From assembly GCF_001639065.2 (NCBI RefSeq), contig NZ_LQXO02000008.1:48963-112962 (forward strand): a DNA stretch of 64,000 nucleotides. Direction: 5' to 3'. Every line of letters starts with the position of its first letter. Position 1 is the stretch's first letter. Of this stretch, positions 1 to 10,066 are shown piece after piece. This stretch comes from Vibrio barjaei (GTDB lineage Bacteria; Pseudomonadota; Gammaproteobacteria; Enterobacterales; Vibrionaceae). Below the pieces are notes generated by a model. It saw nothing but the letters and a program-made list of their open reading frames with translations, was not told the origin of the DNA and made no database searches. The translations under genes and the position numbers were made by a program.

Positions 1-1739
1 TTCACTTCTTTATGCAGCTCTGCCGATGGGAATTCACCGTCATTAAGAGTGATATAAGCGTAGATAGCCTGACCTTTAATATCGTGTGGAATACCAACAA
101 TGGCAGCTTCAGCAATTTTATCGAAGGCAACCAAGGCAGATTCAATTTCGGCGGTACCCATACGGTGGCCTGAGACGTTTAGCACATCATCAACACGACC
201 AGTAATCCAGTAGTAGCCATCTTCATCGCGACGAGCACCATCACCAGTAAAGTACATGCCTTTAAATGTAGAGAAGTAGGTTTGCTCAAAGCGGTCATGG
301 TCACCATAAACCGTACGCATCTGACCTGGCCATGAATCTAGAATGACAAGGTTACCTTCGGTGGCACCGTCAATAACATTGCCCATATTGTCTACCAGAG
401 CAGGCTGAACACCAAAGAATGGACGTGTTGCCGAGCCAGGTTTCAGTTCGGTTGCTCCTGGCAATGGGGTAATAAGAATGCCACCTGTCTCAGTCTGCCA
501 CCATGTGTCGACGATTGGTGATTTCTCATTGCCGATGGTCTTGTAATACCATTCCCAAGCTTCTGGGTTGATAGGTTCACCAACCGAGCCCATGATGCGC
601 AGACTATCGCGAGTCGTGCCTTTGACAGCTTCATCTCCTTTAGCCATTAATGCGCGGATTGCTGTTGGGGCGGTATAAAGAATATTAACCTGATGCTTAT
701 CAACTACTTCACTCATACGACTTGTGTCAGGATAGTTTGGGACACCTTCGAATAGAATCGTTTTAGCCCCGTTTGCCAGTGGTCCATAAACCAAATAAGT
801 ATGGCCAGTGATCCAACCTACATCAGCGGTACACCAGAAGGTTTCACCTGGTTGATAATCGAAAACGTATTTAAAGGTCATGGTGGCGTACACGAGATAG
901 CCACCTGTGGTATGAAGGACACCTTTTGGCTTACCAGTAGAGCCAGAGGTGTACAGAATAAACAGTGGGTCTTCCGCTTTCATTTCTTCTGGAGGACAAA
1001 CGTCAGAAGCTTGCGCTGTTGCTTCATGCCACCAAACGTCACGGTGCTCGTGCCATTCGACATCGCCTCCGGTGCGTTTTAGTACCATTACTTTACTAAT
1101 GGTTTTTACATCTGGATTGGTCAGTGCTTCATCGACATTTTTCTTAAGTGGAACAGCACGCCCACCACGTACTCCTTCGTCCGCTGTAATAACGACCTTG
1201 GCATCGGAGTCGATAATGCGTCCAGAGAGCGCTTCAGGCGAGAAACCACCGAATACCACCGTATGAACTGCACCAATACGAGTACAAGCTAACATAGCGA
1301 TGGCGGCTTCTGGCACCATTGGCATATAGAGGCAGACGACATCGCCTTTGTGAACCCCTTGAGCTTTTAGTGCATTAGAGAACTTACACACTTCTTTATG
1401 AAGCTCGTTGAAAGTTAGAGTCTTGTCATCTTCTGGGTTGTCGCCTTCCCAAATAATGGCAACCTCATCACCTTTATCCGCTAAGTGACGGTCGATACAG
1501 TTGGCAGATACGTTCAGAGTGCCGTCTTCAAACCAGCGAATATCAACGTGTCCGGTATCGAATGAGGTTTGCTTTACTTTGGTAAATGGCTTAATCCAGT
1601 CAACGATTTTTCCATGCTCACCCCAGAAGGCTTCAGGATCGCTGATGGATTGTTGGTACATGGATAGGTAAGTGTCGTCATCCGCGTGAGTGTTTGTTTT
1701 AATATTTTCTTTTACCGGATAAACATGAACTTCACTCAT
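1..1739 (-). CDS. acs: acetyl-CoA synthetase (C-terminus cut off by window edge)
   Basis: AMP-forming acetate:CoA ligase: acetate, ATP and CoA give acetyl-CoA via acetyl-AMP. The first 579 codons are present. The AMP-binding P-loop [11 protein letters not shown] lies near residues 263-273, and the TGD and [13 protein letters not shown] stretches typical of the adenylate-forming family are also readable. Compared with about 650 aa for the family, roughly 70 residues are missing, including the conserved C-terminal lysine that is acetylated in other bacteria. The ATG at 1739 is preceded by an AAGGAGAGAAG ribosome site. The divergent sensor crbS and the regulator crbR nearby fit control by the CrbS/CrbR acetate switch known from V. 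cholerae. The identification is secure. Confidence 0.97.
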   Translation of the reverse strand, partial: MSEVHVYPVKENIKTNTHADDDTYLSMYQQSISDPEAFWGEHGKIVDWIKPFTKVKQTSFDTGHVDIRWFEDGTLNVSANCIDRHLADKGDEVAIIWEGDNPEDDKTLTFNELHKEVCKFSNALKAQGVHKGDVVCLYMPMVPEAAIAMLACTRIGAVHTVVFGGFSPEALSGRIIDSDAKVVITADEGVRGGRAVPLKKNVDEALTNPDVKTISKVMVLKRTGGDVEWHEHRDVWWHEATAQASDVCPPEEMKAEDPLFILYTSGSTGKPKGVLHTTGGYLVYATMTFKYVFDYQPGETFWCTADVGWITGHTYLVYGPLANGAKTILFEGVPNYPDTSRMSEVVDKHQVNILYTAPTAIRALMAKGDEAVKGTTRDSLRIMGSVGEPINPEAWEWYYKTIGNEKSPIVDTWWQTETGGILITPLPGATELKPGSATRPFFGVQPALVDNMGNVIDGATEGNLVILDSWPGQMRTVYGDHDRFEQTYFSTFKGMYFTGDGARRDEDGYYWITGRVDDVLNVSGHRMGTAEIESALVAFDKIAEAAIVGIPHDIKGQAIYAYITLNDGEFPSAELHKEV

Positions 1740-1923
1740 TGCTTCTCTCCTTGTGAATTGAGCTTTTTTGACTAGGGCTGAACTAGATCGTGTATTAACT
1801 CTCGGCTAGATTGCGGTATTCAGCAATTAGACTTTAGGCTTAGTATAGGAAAGACAAACAAAATTAATGACTTACAAGCCGACGTTATTGAGAGCTAAGT
1901 CGCATTCTGACTGATTAGCATAA

Positions 1924-2550
1924 TTAGCTCTGTGGGCGAAAGGGTGGAAGTGAGCCCCGAGTCAGCTTGAGATAGACCATGGCGGCGGCTTTTGCGTCTT
2001 CCAATGCGTCATGTTTGTGATAATTAGGAATCTGCAAATGTCGACAGATAGCCTCCAAACTCAGATCGAAGTAGCCATTGGGAAGCAGCTTGAGTAGTTT
2101 ATCATTGTAGATCTGACTGACTTCAATGAGCTCATTGGGTAGGGGGAACCCAAGGTGTTTTTTAGCTGCGCGATCAAGAATCTTCTTATCATAACGGATG
2201 TGATAGCCTACCAGAGGTCGATTACCAATAAAGTTCAGCAGTGCTGATATTGCTTGCTTTTCGCTAATGCCGTGTTTGAGCTCATCGTGAGTAATATGGT
2301 GGATCTTCACTGAGTCTTCTCCTAGCGATTTGGGTGCAGACAAACGCACTTCAAATGGGTCACTGGTGATTATCCGGTTATCAATAATTTTAGTTGCGGC
2401 GATGGTGACAATCTCTGCCACACTTGGGTCTAGACTTGTCGTCTCACAATCTAAAGACACATACTCATTGTGTTTGGGGCGTGCAAATAAGTGCCGATGT
2501 GGTGAGTGCCGTAAATGATAGCGCCAATAGGCTCTTGAGATAATATTCAT
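1924..2550 (-). CDS. DnaQ-like DEDDh 3'-5' exonuclease
   Basis: A 208-aa RNase T/DnaQ-fold exonuclease. The Exo I motif is DCE at residues 34-36, Exo II-like residues lie in the RYDKK segment, and the Exo III motif HDALED has His180 and Asp185, so all DEDDh metal ligands appear present. It is shorter than, and distinct from, the replicative epsilon subunit, so its substrate is unknown. It lies 24 bases downstream of the DUF294 gene on the same strand, with acs following 184 bases later. In many gammaproteobacteria such an exonuclease is found beside a cNMP/CBS/DUF294 protein in acetate or SSS-transporter loci (recalled association). The fold is sure; the biological role is not known. Confidence 0.85.
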   Translation of the reverse strand: MNIISRAYWRYHLRHSPHRHLFARPKHNEYVSLDCETTSLDPSVAEIVTIAATKIIDNRIITSDPFEVRLSAPKSLGEDSVKIHHITHDELKHGISEKQAISALLNFIGNRPLVGYHIRYDKKILDRAAKKHLGFPLPNELIEVSQIYNDKLLKLLPNGYFDLSLEAICRHLQIPNYHKHDALEDAKAAAMVYLKLTRGSLPPFRPQS

Positions 2551-2574
2551 GGTACTGCCTTGCTCCGCTGAAAT

Positions 2575-4401
2575 TTAGTGGCGTATTTGGTAGTGATACC
2601 CCAGCCACTGTTTAAATTTTTTCACGACATGGAATCCATGGCGCAGTAAATCTCGCTCTGGTCTTTCTAGATCATTAAGTTGAATGGCATTGCTAATATC
2701 GTGATGAGACAACTGCTGTTGCAGCCTGAGTTTAAAGAAATGCTTGAGCGCTTCGGCCAAGTTTTCTGCGGTGGAGGTTTCCAATACTCGCTTATTGACC
2801 AGTTGTTCGATGCGATCAAAGGTGTTGGTTTCGTTGATACCATACTCAAGGCTGATGGCACGTACCCCGTGAACTATCGGGAAGATACCGCCTTGTTTAA
2901 GATCCACACCTTGTTTTGATGATTTAACATTACCAAACAGAGTCAGAGGCACTGCAAAGTTGAGGGCTGGGCGAGTGAATTCGGTAAGGATTGCCTCTTG
3001 ACCTTCCATCTGCTGCTGCAAGTGTTGCTTAACTGGTGTTAACAATTCGGCGTTCCCTGCAACAGCTCTCGCGTCGGCCAAAATTGCGATTTCCATAACA
3101 CTTTCACTATCAGCGCTACTAACGAGTTGTTCTATGCGCTTTTTCCATTCGCTGGTGGTGTTGACCCAATGAGCATTGCTGACCATAACGTTGCCAGGGC
3201 AAAGTGGGTAACCTAGCCTGGCCAGTGTATGATTTAACTCCTTGAGCGCGCTGTCTTTATTAGGCCAATCAATACCGTCTTCTAAGATAAGCGCGTTATC
3301 TTGGTCAGTTTTTAGAATCTGTTCTCCACGACCTTCTGAGCCCATGACGATAAGACAGCAGTGACCGTGCATCGCAGGTGGCAGAATAAGCTCAAACGCG
3401 CGCTCAATGATTTGCTCGTTGATAGCAGAAACCAGCTCCATCATAAATCGAGTTCGGATGCCGTTAGTCACGAGACTATCGACCAGTTGCTGTTGTCTAT
3501 TAGACGCTAATGCCAGTTCATCGACATTGTTGGCTCTGGCGATACTGAGTGACAGCACATGCGAGTGTGTGGAGAAAGCACTGAGGATTTGGGTCATATC
3601 GAGCATGCCCACCGCTTTCTTCCCTTCGCACACCATTAGTCGTTTTACCCGCTGTCGAGTCATAGTTACCATTGCATTGAAAAGGAACTCTTCTTTGTCG
3701 ACTTGATGAACTGGAAAAGTAGCAATTTCACTGATTGGAGTGGTGTTAGGTAGGTTTTCTAGCACGATGGCATGGAGCATATTGGTGCGAGTGACTATGC
3801 CGTAAGGCAGGGTATTAGGGTGGCGCTGTTGAGTGTCTGTATCCAGATTCAGTTCAATTAATGCGGCGTCGACACCATGATTGAGCAGCTGCTGAGTGAC
3901 GTCAGTAATGGTTAAGTCAGGCTCTAGAATTAACGGAGGGTGGTAGATGTCTTCGTCGACTTTGGTCAAGATGAACTCAGCAAGGTTTTGCTGTTTCTGT
4001 GCTTCTTCTATTAGCTGCTGACGGGTGGCCAAACTGGTATCAAAGTAGGCCGAAAATTGCCCGTTGCTATGATAAAGAGATAAGAATACCTCTTTAGGTA
4101 ACAAGTAAACTAAGGTGTCCTCTAACGCGACATAATTGTGTTTCACGTTATCGCCCAGTAAAGCACGGACGTCGAAGAGATCATCGTAGGTATAATGAGC
4201 AAATACTTCTTGGTTGTGTTCATCGCGTTCTTCGACAGAGCCTTTAATAATGATATGTAAACTGTCGCTGGGTGAGCCAGCACGCAGCATGACGTCCTTA
4301 TCTCGAAAATACGCGACATCTAAGGCTGTTCTTAGCTGATCTTGTTGCTGTTCGGTAAGTCTGTCGAAAGGAGGTGACGACATATTGAATTTATCAGGCA
4401 T
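2575..4401 (-). CDS. cyclic-nucleotide-binding / CBS / DUF294 nucleotidyltransferase-like signalling protein
   Basis: A 608-aa soluble protein. Order of domains: a cNMP-binding (CAP-like) domain at about residues 15-130, a pair of CBS domains at about 150-280, a DUF294 nucleotidyltransferase-like domain at about 310-450 resembling the GlnD uridylyltransferase fold, and a DUF294 C-terminal helical domain. The nucleotidyltransferase signature is visible as GSEGRGEQ followed by TDQDNAL. It probably senses nucleotides and may nucleotidylate a target, but neither ligand nor target is known. It is the first gene of a likely pair with the exonuclease downstream, and acs follows. Its start lies 232 bases from the divergent MFS gene, leaving room for its own promoter. 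Confidence 0.85.
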   Translation of the reverse strand: MPDKFNMSSPPFDRLTEQQQDQLRTALDVAYFRDKDVMLRAGSPSDSLHIIIKGSVEERDEHNQEVFAHYTYDDLFDVRALLGDNVKHNYVALEDTLVYLLPKEVFLSLYHSNGQFSAYFDTSLATRQQLIEEAQKQQNLAEFILTKVDEDIYHPPLILEPDLTITDVTQQLLNHGVDAALIELNLDTDTQQRHPNTLPYGIVTRTNMLHAIVLENLPNTTPISEIATFPVHQVDKEEFLFNAMVTMTRQRVKRLMVCEGKKAVGMLDMTQILSAFSTHSHVLSLSIARANNVDELALASNRQQQLVDSLVTNGIRTRFMMELVSAINEQIIERAFELILPPAMHGHCCLIVMGSEGRGEQILKTDQDNALILEDGIDWPNKDSALKELNHTLARLGYPLCPGNVMVSNAHWVNTTSEWKKRIEQLVSSADSESVMEIAILADARAVAGNAELLTPVKQHLQQQMEGQEAILTEFTRPALNFAVPLTLFGNVKSSKQGVDLKQGGIFPIVHGVRAISLEYGINETNTFDRIEQLVNKRVLETSTAENLAEALKHFFKLRLQQQLSHHDISNAIQLNDLERPERDLLRHGFHVVKKFKQWLGYHYQIRH

Positions 4402-4633
4402 AAAAACGAGCTCCGTAACCGTGGCTATGCTGATAGTCTGGCAAAATTAACGACAAGCTCCAGACGACTTTAGTCGAATATTGGCCACGTAATATTTAAG
4501 GCATTTTGATATGGGGAAATTCATTTCTATAAACAATTCCCTTTTTTGCAAACGTTTCGCATTGCATAATGGGCGCGATCTTATTCAGAGCGTCTCTTTG
4601 CTCTCTTTCCTGTCGTTGTTTTAGGTTGCTGCT

Positions 4634-5821
4634 ATGTTGAGTCCATCCCCATTCGCTTGGGTATCCCAATATTTATTTGGTTTCTTTTTTGCCTACGGTG
4701 TTTATCTGCCTTTTTGGGCGTTGTGGTTTGAAGACCAAGGGGTATCTGCAGCAGATGTCGGCATGTTGATGGGATTAGGCTTTGCGACTCGCTGCGTTGC
4801 AAACCTATTGATTACTCCACGAATTCACAAGGCAGAAAGTCTGTTACCGGCACTACGCTGGGCAACGTTAGCATGCACCATTTTTGTCGCTGCTCACCTA
4901 GCAGCAGGCCCGAGTTTTATGATGCTAGCCTTGGTCACTGTCTTGTTTAACCTCAGCTTTGGCCCGGTTGTGCCTTTATCCGATGCGATGGCTAACCACT
5001 ATGCGAATCGCAGTATGTTGGATTATGGCCGTACCCGACTTTGGGGTTCTATTGCCTTTATAGCGGGTTCTTCTGTGGTGGGTTACTTAGCCTCACAGTT
5101 TGGCGCGAATATGATTGTTTACACCGCGATTGCTGGTTTCGTGTTCTCGATGTTGCTGGTGATGCGCAGTCCAGCGACTATGCCAGTTTCTCAACATGAA
5201 GATGATGCGGTTAGGCCAAAGCTGACATTACTGTTAAAAGATTGGTCGGTGATACGCTTTTTGGTGCTTATTGCGCTTATTCAGGGAAGCCATGCCGCTT
5301 ATTACAGCTTTAGCTCTATTTATTGGAAGGAAGCAGGCCACCCAGAAAGCCTAATTGGCTATTTGTGGAGCCTAGGTGTGGTATCGGAAGTGCTATTGTT
5401 CGCTTTCAGTAAGAAATGGTTTGCAGGATGGTCGCTACGCACTCTGTTTGTTATTTCTTCTGTGGGTGTCATGGTTCGTTGGGGTTTGACTGCTTCAACG
5501 ACCGCCGTTGGCGCACTTGTCGTTATCCAGTTACTGCATGGTGTGACCTTCGCGATCGCTCATATTGCTGCCATTCAATACATCCAAAAGTCTGATGCCA
5601 ACAAGATGGTGGCATTGCAGGCTCTGTATAACGCCATCCCACTAGGTGCCTTTATCGCGTTGATGATGGCAGTCAGTGGCTGGGGCTACGAACTGTGGGG
5701 AGCCAATGTATTCTGGGGGATGGCGGTGATGGGCTTCCTCGCACTGTTTATTAAAGTTGAGCCGAAAAACAAAGGCGTGCGAGATATCAACGAAAATTCT
5801 CAGCCTGAGCCACAGAATTGA
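4634..5821 (+). CDS. MFS transporter, HcaT-like
   Basis: A 395-aa inner-membrane protein with about 12 hydrophobic segments and no signal peptide. It is colinear with E. coli HcaT (putative 3-phenylpropionate transporter) throughout: FAYGVYLPFWALWF near the N-terminus, LDYGRTRLWGSIAFI mid-protein, then QGSHAAYYSFSSIYW and LWSLGVVSEVLLFAFS. The substrate cannot be told from sequence. It sits divergent from the DUF294 gene and 71 bases upstream of crbS on the same strand, so co-transcription with crbS is possible. A role in carboxylate uptake would fit the neighbourhood, but that is inference only. Confidence 0.85.
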   Translation: MLSPSPFAWVSQYLFGFFFAYGVYLPFWALWFEDQGVSAADVGMLMGLGFATRCVANLLITPRIHKAESLLPALRWATLACTIFVAAHLAAGPSFMMLALVTVLFNLSFGPVVPLSDAMANHYANRSMLDYGRTRLWGSIAFIAGSSVVGYLASQFGANMIVYTAIAGFVFSMLLVMRSPATMPVSQHEDDAVRPKLTLLLKDWSVIRFLVLIALIQGSHAAYYSFSSIYWKEAGHPESLIGYLWSLGVVSEVLLFAFSKKWFAGWSLRTLFVISSVGVMVRWGLTASTTAVGALVVIQLLHGVTFAIAHIAAIQYIQKSDANKMVALQALYNAIPLGAFIALMMAVSGWGYELWGANVFWGMAVMGFLALFIKVEPKNKGVRDINENSQPEPQN

Positions 5822-5892
5822 GGCTGAACATTTGTGAAAATTAGTGATAGCCCTTTAAATAATAGTTAAGGAATTTAAAGGGATATCACAAC

Positions 5893-8800
5893 ATGCAAGG
5901 ATGGGTAGTCGTCCCCGTTTCACTGGCGTACTTGGGGGTTTTGTTTCTTATTGCGTGGTATGGAGACAGACAAAAGAAATGGTTGTCTAACTGGCGACCT
6001 TGGGTATATAGCTTGTCTATTGCTGTGTATTGTACTTCGTGGACCTTTTACGGAACCGTTGGTCAAGCCAGCTCCAATCCTTGGGCATTCCTACCCATTT
6101 ATATCGCACCCATTATTGTCTTCACATTAGGCTGGCGCGTTATTGCCCGCCTTATTTTGATAGCAAAGCGCGAACACATCACTTCAATCGCAGATTTTAT
6201 TGCCGCACGGTATGGCAAGTCTCAGGGCTTAGCGGTAGTGGTGACGCTAATTGCGGTAGCCGGCATCTTACCTTACATAGCATTACAGCTTCGCGGTATT
6301 ACTATGGGGCTGGATGTCGTCGCACCAAATCTGGCTGATGAACTGGGCTATCAAGACAATCATATTTCGTGGTTTGTTGTTGGCGCGCTAGCGATCTTTA
6401 CCATGCTGTTCGGCACTCGTCATATCGATAATACCGAGCACCATCGTGGTATGATGATGGCTGTTGCTTTTGAATCAATTATCAAATTGGTGGCGTTCCT
6501 CGTTGTTGGCTTTTTCATTCTTTACTTGGCATGGCAACGCCCAGATATCCATCTTGGTGAGCTGGCATCGAATACCTATCAACCCCCTAATATTCCTACC
6601 TTGTTAATTCATACTGGCCTGACCATGATGGCGATCGTGTGTCTGCCGCGCCAGTTCCACACGATTGTAGTGGAGAATGAGCGCGCCCAAGATTTACATA
6701 CTGCAAGGTGGCTGTTCCCCGCGTATTTGGTCTTAATGGGGATATTTGTGTTGCCAATTGCTTGGGTAGGACAAGGCTTATTGATGGGGACGTCTCCGGA
6801 TACCTTTGTCATCAGTATTCCTAAGTTTGCAGAGGCGAACAACATCGCCTTATTGGCGTTTTTAGGAGGCACATCAGCCGCCAGTGGTATGGTAATTGTG
6901 TCTACCATCGCATTGGCTATTATGGTGTCGAATGATCTGGTGATGCCATTATTGCTGCGCCGAATTAAACTGGCTCACCGCTCACACCGTCATTTATCCG
7001 GTCTGCTGCTTATTATTCGTAGAGCACTCATTTGCTTGCTGTTGTTTGGCGCTTGGGCGTTTTATCAGGCGCTGGACACAATACACTCTCTATCGGCGAT
7101 TGGCTTTCTGTCATTTTCGGCTATTACTCAGTTTGCACCTGCTTTGATAGGGGGGATGTACTGGCGTCTTGGTAATCGAAAAGGGGTGTATGTCGGACTG
7201 TTTGTTGGGTTCGCAATTTGGCTGATCACCCTGATGAGTGAAACCGGGCTGTTAGCTGGCGATGCGACCAATAACCTACTTTTACGAGTGATTACGCCAC
7301 CCGATATTCTCTCATCTCTACATATTGAAAGCTCTGACTGGGGCATGCTGATTAGCGTCGTGTTGAATGCTATTTGCTTTGTAGTGATTTCACTGGCCAC
7401 TCGTTCAAGCCTAACGGAAAGACTGCAATCGGCTTCGTTTGTTGGTACGCCACTTCCTGAAAGTGAGAATCTAAGCTTATACCAAAGCCGCGTTACAGTG
7501 GCGGAACTGGAGATGCTTGCCTCTCGGTTTGTTGGCAGAACCAGAGTTAGAAGTGCATTTCGTCAGTTTTGGAAACAGCAGGAAAAGCAGCCTTTACACA
7601 ACCAGCAAGCTTCTGCAGAGCTAATTCGTCATACCGAACGTGTTTTAGCCGGGGTGTTTGGTGCGTCATCGGCCAAATTGGTGTTAACGTCAGCCTTGCA
7701 AGGACGAAATATGCAGCTTGAGGAAGTGGCGACCATTGTCGATGAAGCGTCGGAGCTTTATCACTTTAGTCGTGGCTTGTTGCAAGGGGCAATTGAGCAT
7801 ATTGGGCAAGGCATTGCGGTGGTAGACAAACAGCTTAGGTTGGTAGCGTGGAACCGTCGATACCTCGAGCTATTTAGCTTTCCTGCTGGTTTAATCCAGG
7901 TTGGCAGGCCCATTGCAGATGTCATTCGTCACAATGCAGAACAAGGCTTATGTGGACCAGGTGATCCTAATGAGCACGTTCGCAAACGCATTTATTATCT
8001 GGAACAAGGCTCTCCTCATACGTCGTCTCGAGTGCGTTCCGATGGTAGCGTGATCGAAGTTCAAGGTAACCCTATGCCCGGCGGCGGTTTTGTCATGAGC
8101 TTTACTGACATTACGGTATTTAGAGAAGCGGAAAGTGCACTACGTGATGCGAATGAACGACTTGAAGAGCGAGTGATTGAACGCACGCAAGAGCTCGAAC
8201 AGCTCAATAAACGGTTGGTATTTGCCACCAAAAAGTCGGAATCGGAATCGCAATCAAAAATGCGCTTTTTAGCTGCGGTGAGCCATGACCTAATGCAGCC
8301 ACTAAATGCTGCTCGTTTATTTGCCTCTTCTTTATCGGAGGCAAGCAAGGATGATGAAACACGTCAGCTCTCTTCTCATATCGAAAGTGCATTGGGAGCC
8401 GCCGAGGAGTTGATTGGTGATTTGCTGGATATTTCACGCCTTGAGTCTGGGAAGTTGCAGACTAACGTGCGCGGGTTTCAGCTGTCGGAAGTCTTTAACA
8501 ACCTGAAAGCGGAATTCAGTGCGATCTCTATCGGCCAACAGATTGATTTCTCGGTCGTCTCTTCATCGCTCATCGTAAAATCTGATCCAAAATTGCTGCG
8601 CCGCGTGTTACAGAACTTCCTCACCAATGCGTTTCGTTATAACCCAGAAGGCAAGGTGCTGCTAGGTGCAAGAAGAGTTAACGGGCGAGTAAGAATTGAT
8701 GTCTGGGATGATGGCATTGGCATTCCTGAAGACAAGCAAAAAGAGATCTTTAATGAGTTTACTCGGGTAGACCAAGCACGCGCGGATCAAGGCCTTGGGT

Positions 8801-9318
8801 TGGGGCTTGCGATATCACGCGGTATTGCAAGAGTGCTTAATCACCAGATATCGATGCGTTCGTGGCCGGATAGAGGAAGCGTTTTCTCGATAACTCTGGA
8901 TGTCGCGACTGAAGTGGCTCCGGCTGCCGACAAAGCAAGAGTGGCACCAGATGCGGGGTTAAGTCATCTCAAAGTACTATGCGTGGATAACGAACCCGAT
9001 ATTTTAGTCGGTATGCAAACCTTACTAGCTCGATGGGGGTGTGATGTTCGAACGGCATTGGATCTGGTTGCAAGTCTTAAGCATTTAGAAGAGGGGTGGG
9101 AGCCTGATGTCATTCTATCGGATTACCGATTAGACAATGGACGTACTGGGTTGGAAGTGCTTCAACAGTTTAGGTTAAGAATGGGTGATTCATTTAATGG
9201 TGTTATTATTAGTGCCGATAGAACGGACTCTATGTTAGAAGGCATTAAGTCGAATGGCTTCAAGTTTATTGCTAAACCTGTTAAGCCATTAAAGTTGAGA
9301 GCTATATTAAGTCAATAA
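5893..9318 (+). CDS. crbS: CrbS: SSS-transporter-fused hybrid sensor histidine kinase
   Basis: An 1141-aa hybrid kinase. Residues 1-500 form a sodium:solute symporter (SLC5/SSS) domain with about 13 membrane segments. A linker resembling the STAC region follows, then a PAS domain at about 620-740, a coiled-coil dimerisation stretch, the H-box SHDLMQP with His798, an HATPase domain with N-box and GLGLGLAI, and a C-terminal receiver whose phosphoacceptor is Asp1077 in LSDYRLDNG. In V. cholerae CrbS with CrbR turns on acs when acetate is to be consumed; MxtR/ErdR of Pseudomonas are the counterparts. The cognate regulator lies at 12774-13409. Whether the transporter part moves acetate or only senses it is not visible here. 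Confidence 0.93.
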   Translation: MQGWVVVPVSLAYLGVLFLIAWYGDRQKKWLSNWRPWVYSLSIAVYCTSWTFYGTVGQASSNPWAFLPIYIAPIIVFTLGWRVIARLILIAKREHITSIADFIAARYGKSQGLAVVVTLIAVAGILPYIALQLRGITMGLDVVAPNLADELGYQDNHISWFVVGALAIFTMLFGTRHIDNTEHHRGMMMAVAFESIIKLVAFLVVGFFILYLAWQRPDIHLGELASNTYQPPNIPTLLIHTGLTMMAIVCLPRQFHTIVVENERAQDLHTARWLFPAYLVLMGIFVLPIAWVGQGLLMGTSPDTFVISIPKFAEANNIALLAFLGGTSAASGMVIVSTIALAIMVSNDLVMPLLLRRIKLAHRSHRHLSGLLLIIRRALICLLLFGAWAFYQALDTIHSLSAIGFLSFSAITQFAPALIGGMYWRLGNRKGVYVGLFVGFAIWLITLMSETGLLAGDATNNLLLRVITPPDILSSLHIESSDWGMLISVVLNAICFVVISLATRSSLTERLQSASFVGTPLPESENLSLYQSRVTVAELEMLASRFVGRTRVRSAFRQFWKQQEKQPLHNQQASAELIRHTERVLAGVFGASSAKLVLTSALQGRNMQLEEVATIVDEASELYHFSRGLLQGAIEHIGQGIAVVDKQLRLVAWNRRYLELFSFPAGLIQVGRPIADVIRHNAEQGLCGPGDPNEHVRKRIYYLEQGSPHTSSRVRSDGSVIEVQGNPMPGGGFVMSFTDITVFREAESALRDANERLEERVIERTQELEQLNKRLVFATKKSESESQSKMRFLAAVSHDLMQPLNAARLFASSLSEASKDDETRQLSSHIESALGAAEELIGDLLDISRLESGKLQTNVRGFQLSEVFNNLKAEFSAISIGQQIDFSVVSSSLIVKSDPKLLRRVLQNFLTNAFRYNPEGKVLLGARRVNGRVRIDVWDDGIGIPEDKQKEIFNEFTRVDQARADQGLGLGLAISRGIARVLNHQISMRSWPDRGSVFSITLDVATEVAPAADKARVAPDAGLSHLKVLCVDNEPDILVGMQTLLARWGCDVRTALDLVASLKHLEEGWEPDVILSDYRLDNGRTGLEVLQQFRLRMGDSFNGVIISADRTDSMLEGIKSNGFKFIAKPVKPLKLRAILSQ

Positions 9319-9479
9319 AATGTCAGAGAAAATTCAATTGTTATGGTTATGTTTTCTCCTTTTCTATGTCTTTACTAAATATGTTGTTGTCTTTACCTTC
9401 GTTGACAGACTCTTTACAAATGAGTCGGTAATCTAGACTTCACTCACAGAGAGTCAGCCAACAATAAAAAGGTGAATAC

Positions 9480-9812
9480 ATGAAAAAACTACTAGCCATC
9501 ACATCAATAGTTTTAGTTTCTGGAAGTGTGTTTGCAGGAAGCGACTTAGGCAATACGGAAATTAGAACATCAGCTTTCGACTCGAAGCAACAAGCTTATG
9601 AAGCTGGGTACGACCTGATAAAAGACCTAAAAGCAATGCCACATGGCGAACTTGCTCACGAGTTAAAACTCAATGGCCATGATACGGAATTTAATAGTAT
9701 TGAACTAAATGACACAGAAATTGTGGTTCAGGAATTTGCGGAAAAACAAGGTGTTATTAAATATCGTGCTCTTGTTGATGTAAATTATCAATATGACGAG
9801 AAAGATAGTTAA
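9480..9812 (+). CDS. small secreted DUF3316-like protein, copy 1
   Basis: A 110-aa protein with a typical Sec signal peptide (MKK, hydrophobic core, predicted cut after SVFA), so probably periplasmic. The mature part of about 90 residues contains QQAYEAGYDLIKDLK and ends in a strand-rich segment ending YQYDEKD. It matches my memory of the Vibrio family DUF3316; function is unknown. A good ribosome site (AAAAAGGTG) precedes the ATG. A paralogue follows 254 bases downstream with the same length and order of motifs. It is 161 bases after crbS on the same strand, but the AT-rich gap makes a separate promoter likely. Confidence 0.75.
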   Translation: MKKLLAITSIVLVSGSVFAGSDLGNTEIRTSAFDSKQQAYEAGYDLIKDLKAMPHGELAHELKLNGHDTEFNSIELNDTEIVVQEFAEKQGVIKYRALVDVNYQYDEKDS

Positions 9813-9898
9813 TATCACGAAGGTCTTATATATCGAGATGCGTTAATCTGAATTGGTTATCTAATCGTAGAAAAGCAACAAAACTATCATTATTAATG

Positions 9899-9917
9899 AT
9901 AATGAATGTCATTATGT
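9899..9917 (+). promoter_or_regulatory. Fur-like box upstream of the second DUF3316 gene
   Basis: GATAATGAATGTCATTATG matches the 19-base Fur consensus at 15 positions, counted by eye. It overlaps the right end of a perfect 8-1-8 palindrome at 9886-9902 (TATCATTA, T, TAATGATA), so the extended AT-rich operator may span 9886-9917. It lies about 150 bases upstream of the ATG at 10067 and 87 bases after the stop of copy 1. Binding by Fur is inferred. Confidence 0.5.
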
Positions 9918-10066
9918 GTTGTATTTTTACTACCTTTGGATTACTTAATTTTTAGTAAGTATGCACCGTAATTAAGTTGGAGTCCGTTGAAGTACTTAGC
10001 TTAACACCAACATTTTTGAATGTACGGTGAGGGGATATCCCCAAAAGGAAACAATGAGGTGAAATT

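Noticed and set aside
801..1266. Two plus-strand ORFs (93 and 105 aa) inside acs
   Set aside because: They are shadows of acs on the other strand, with no ribosome sites and unlikely composition.
9325..9363. Possible terminator after crbS (GAGAAAA/TTTTCTC)
   Set aside because: AT-only stem with a 19-base loop; too weak to list as a terminator.
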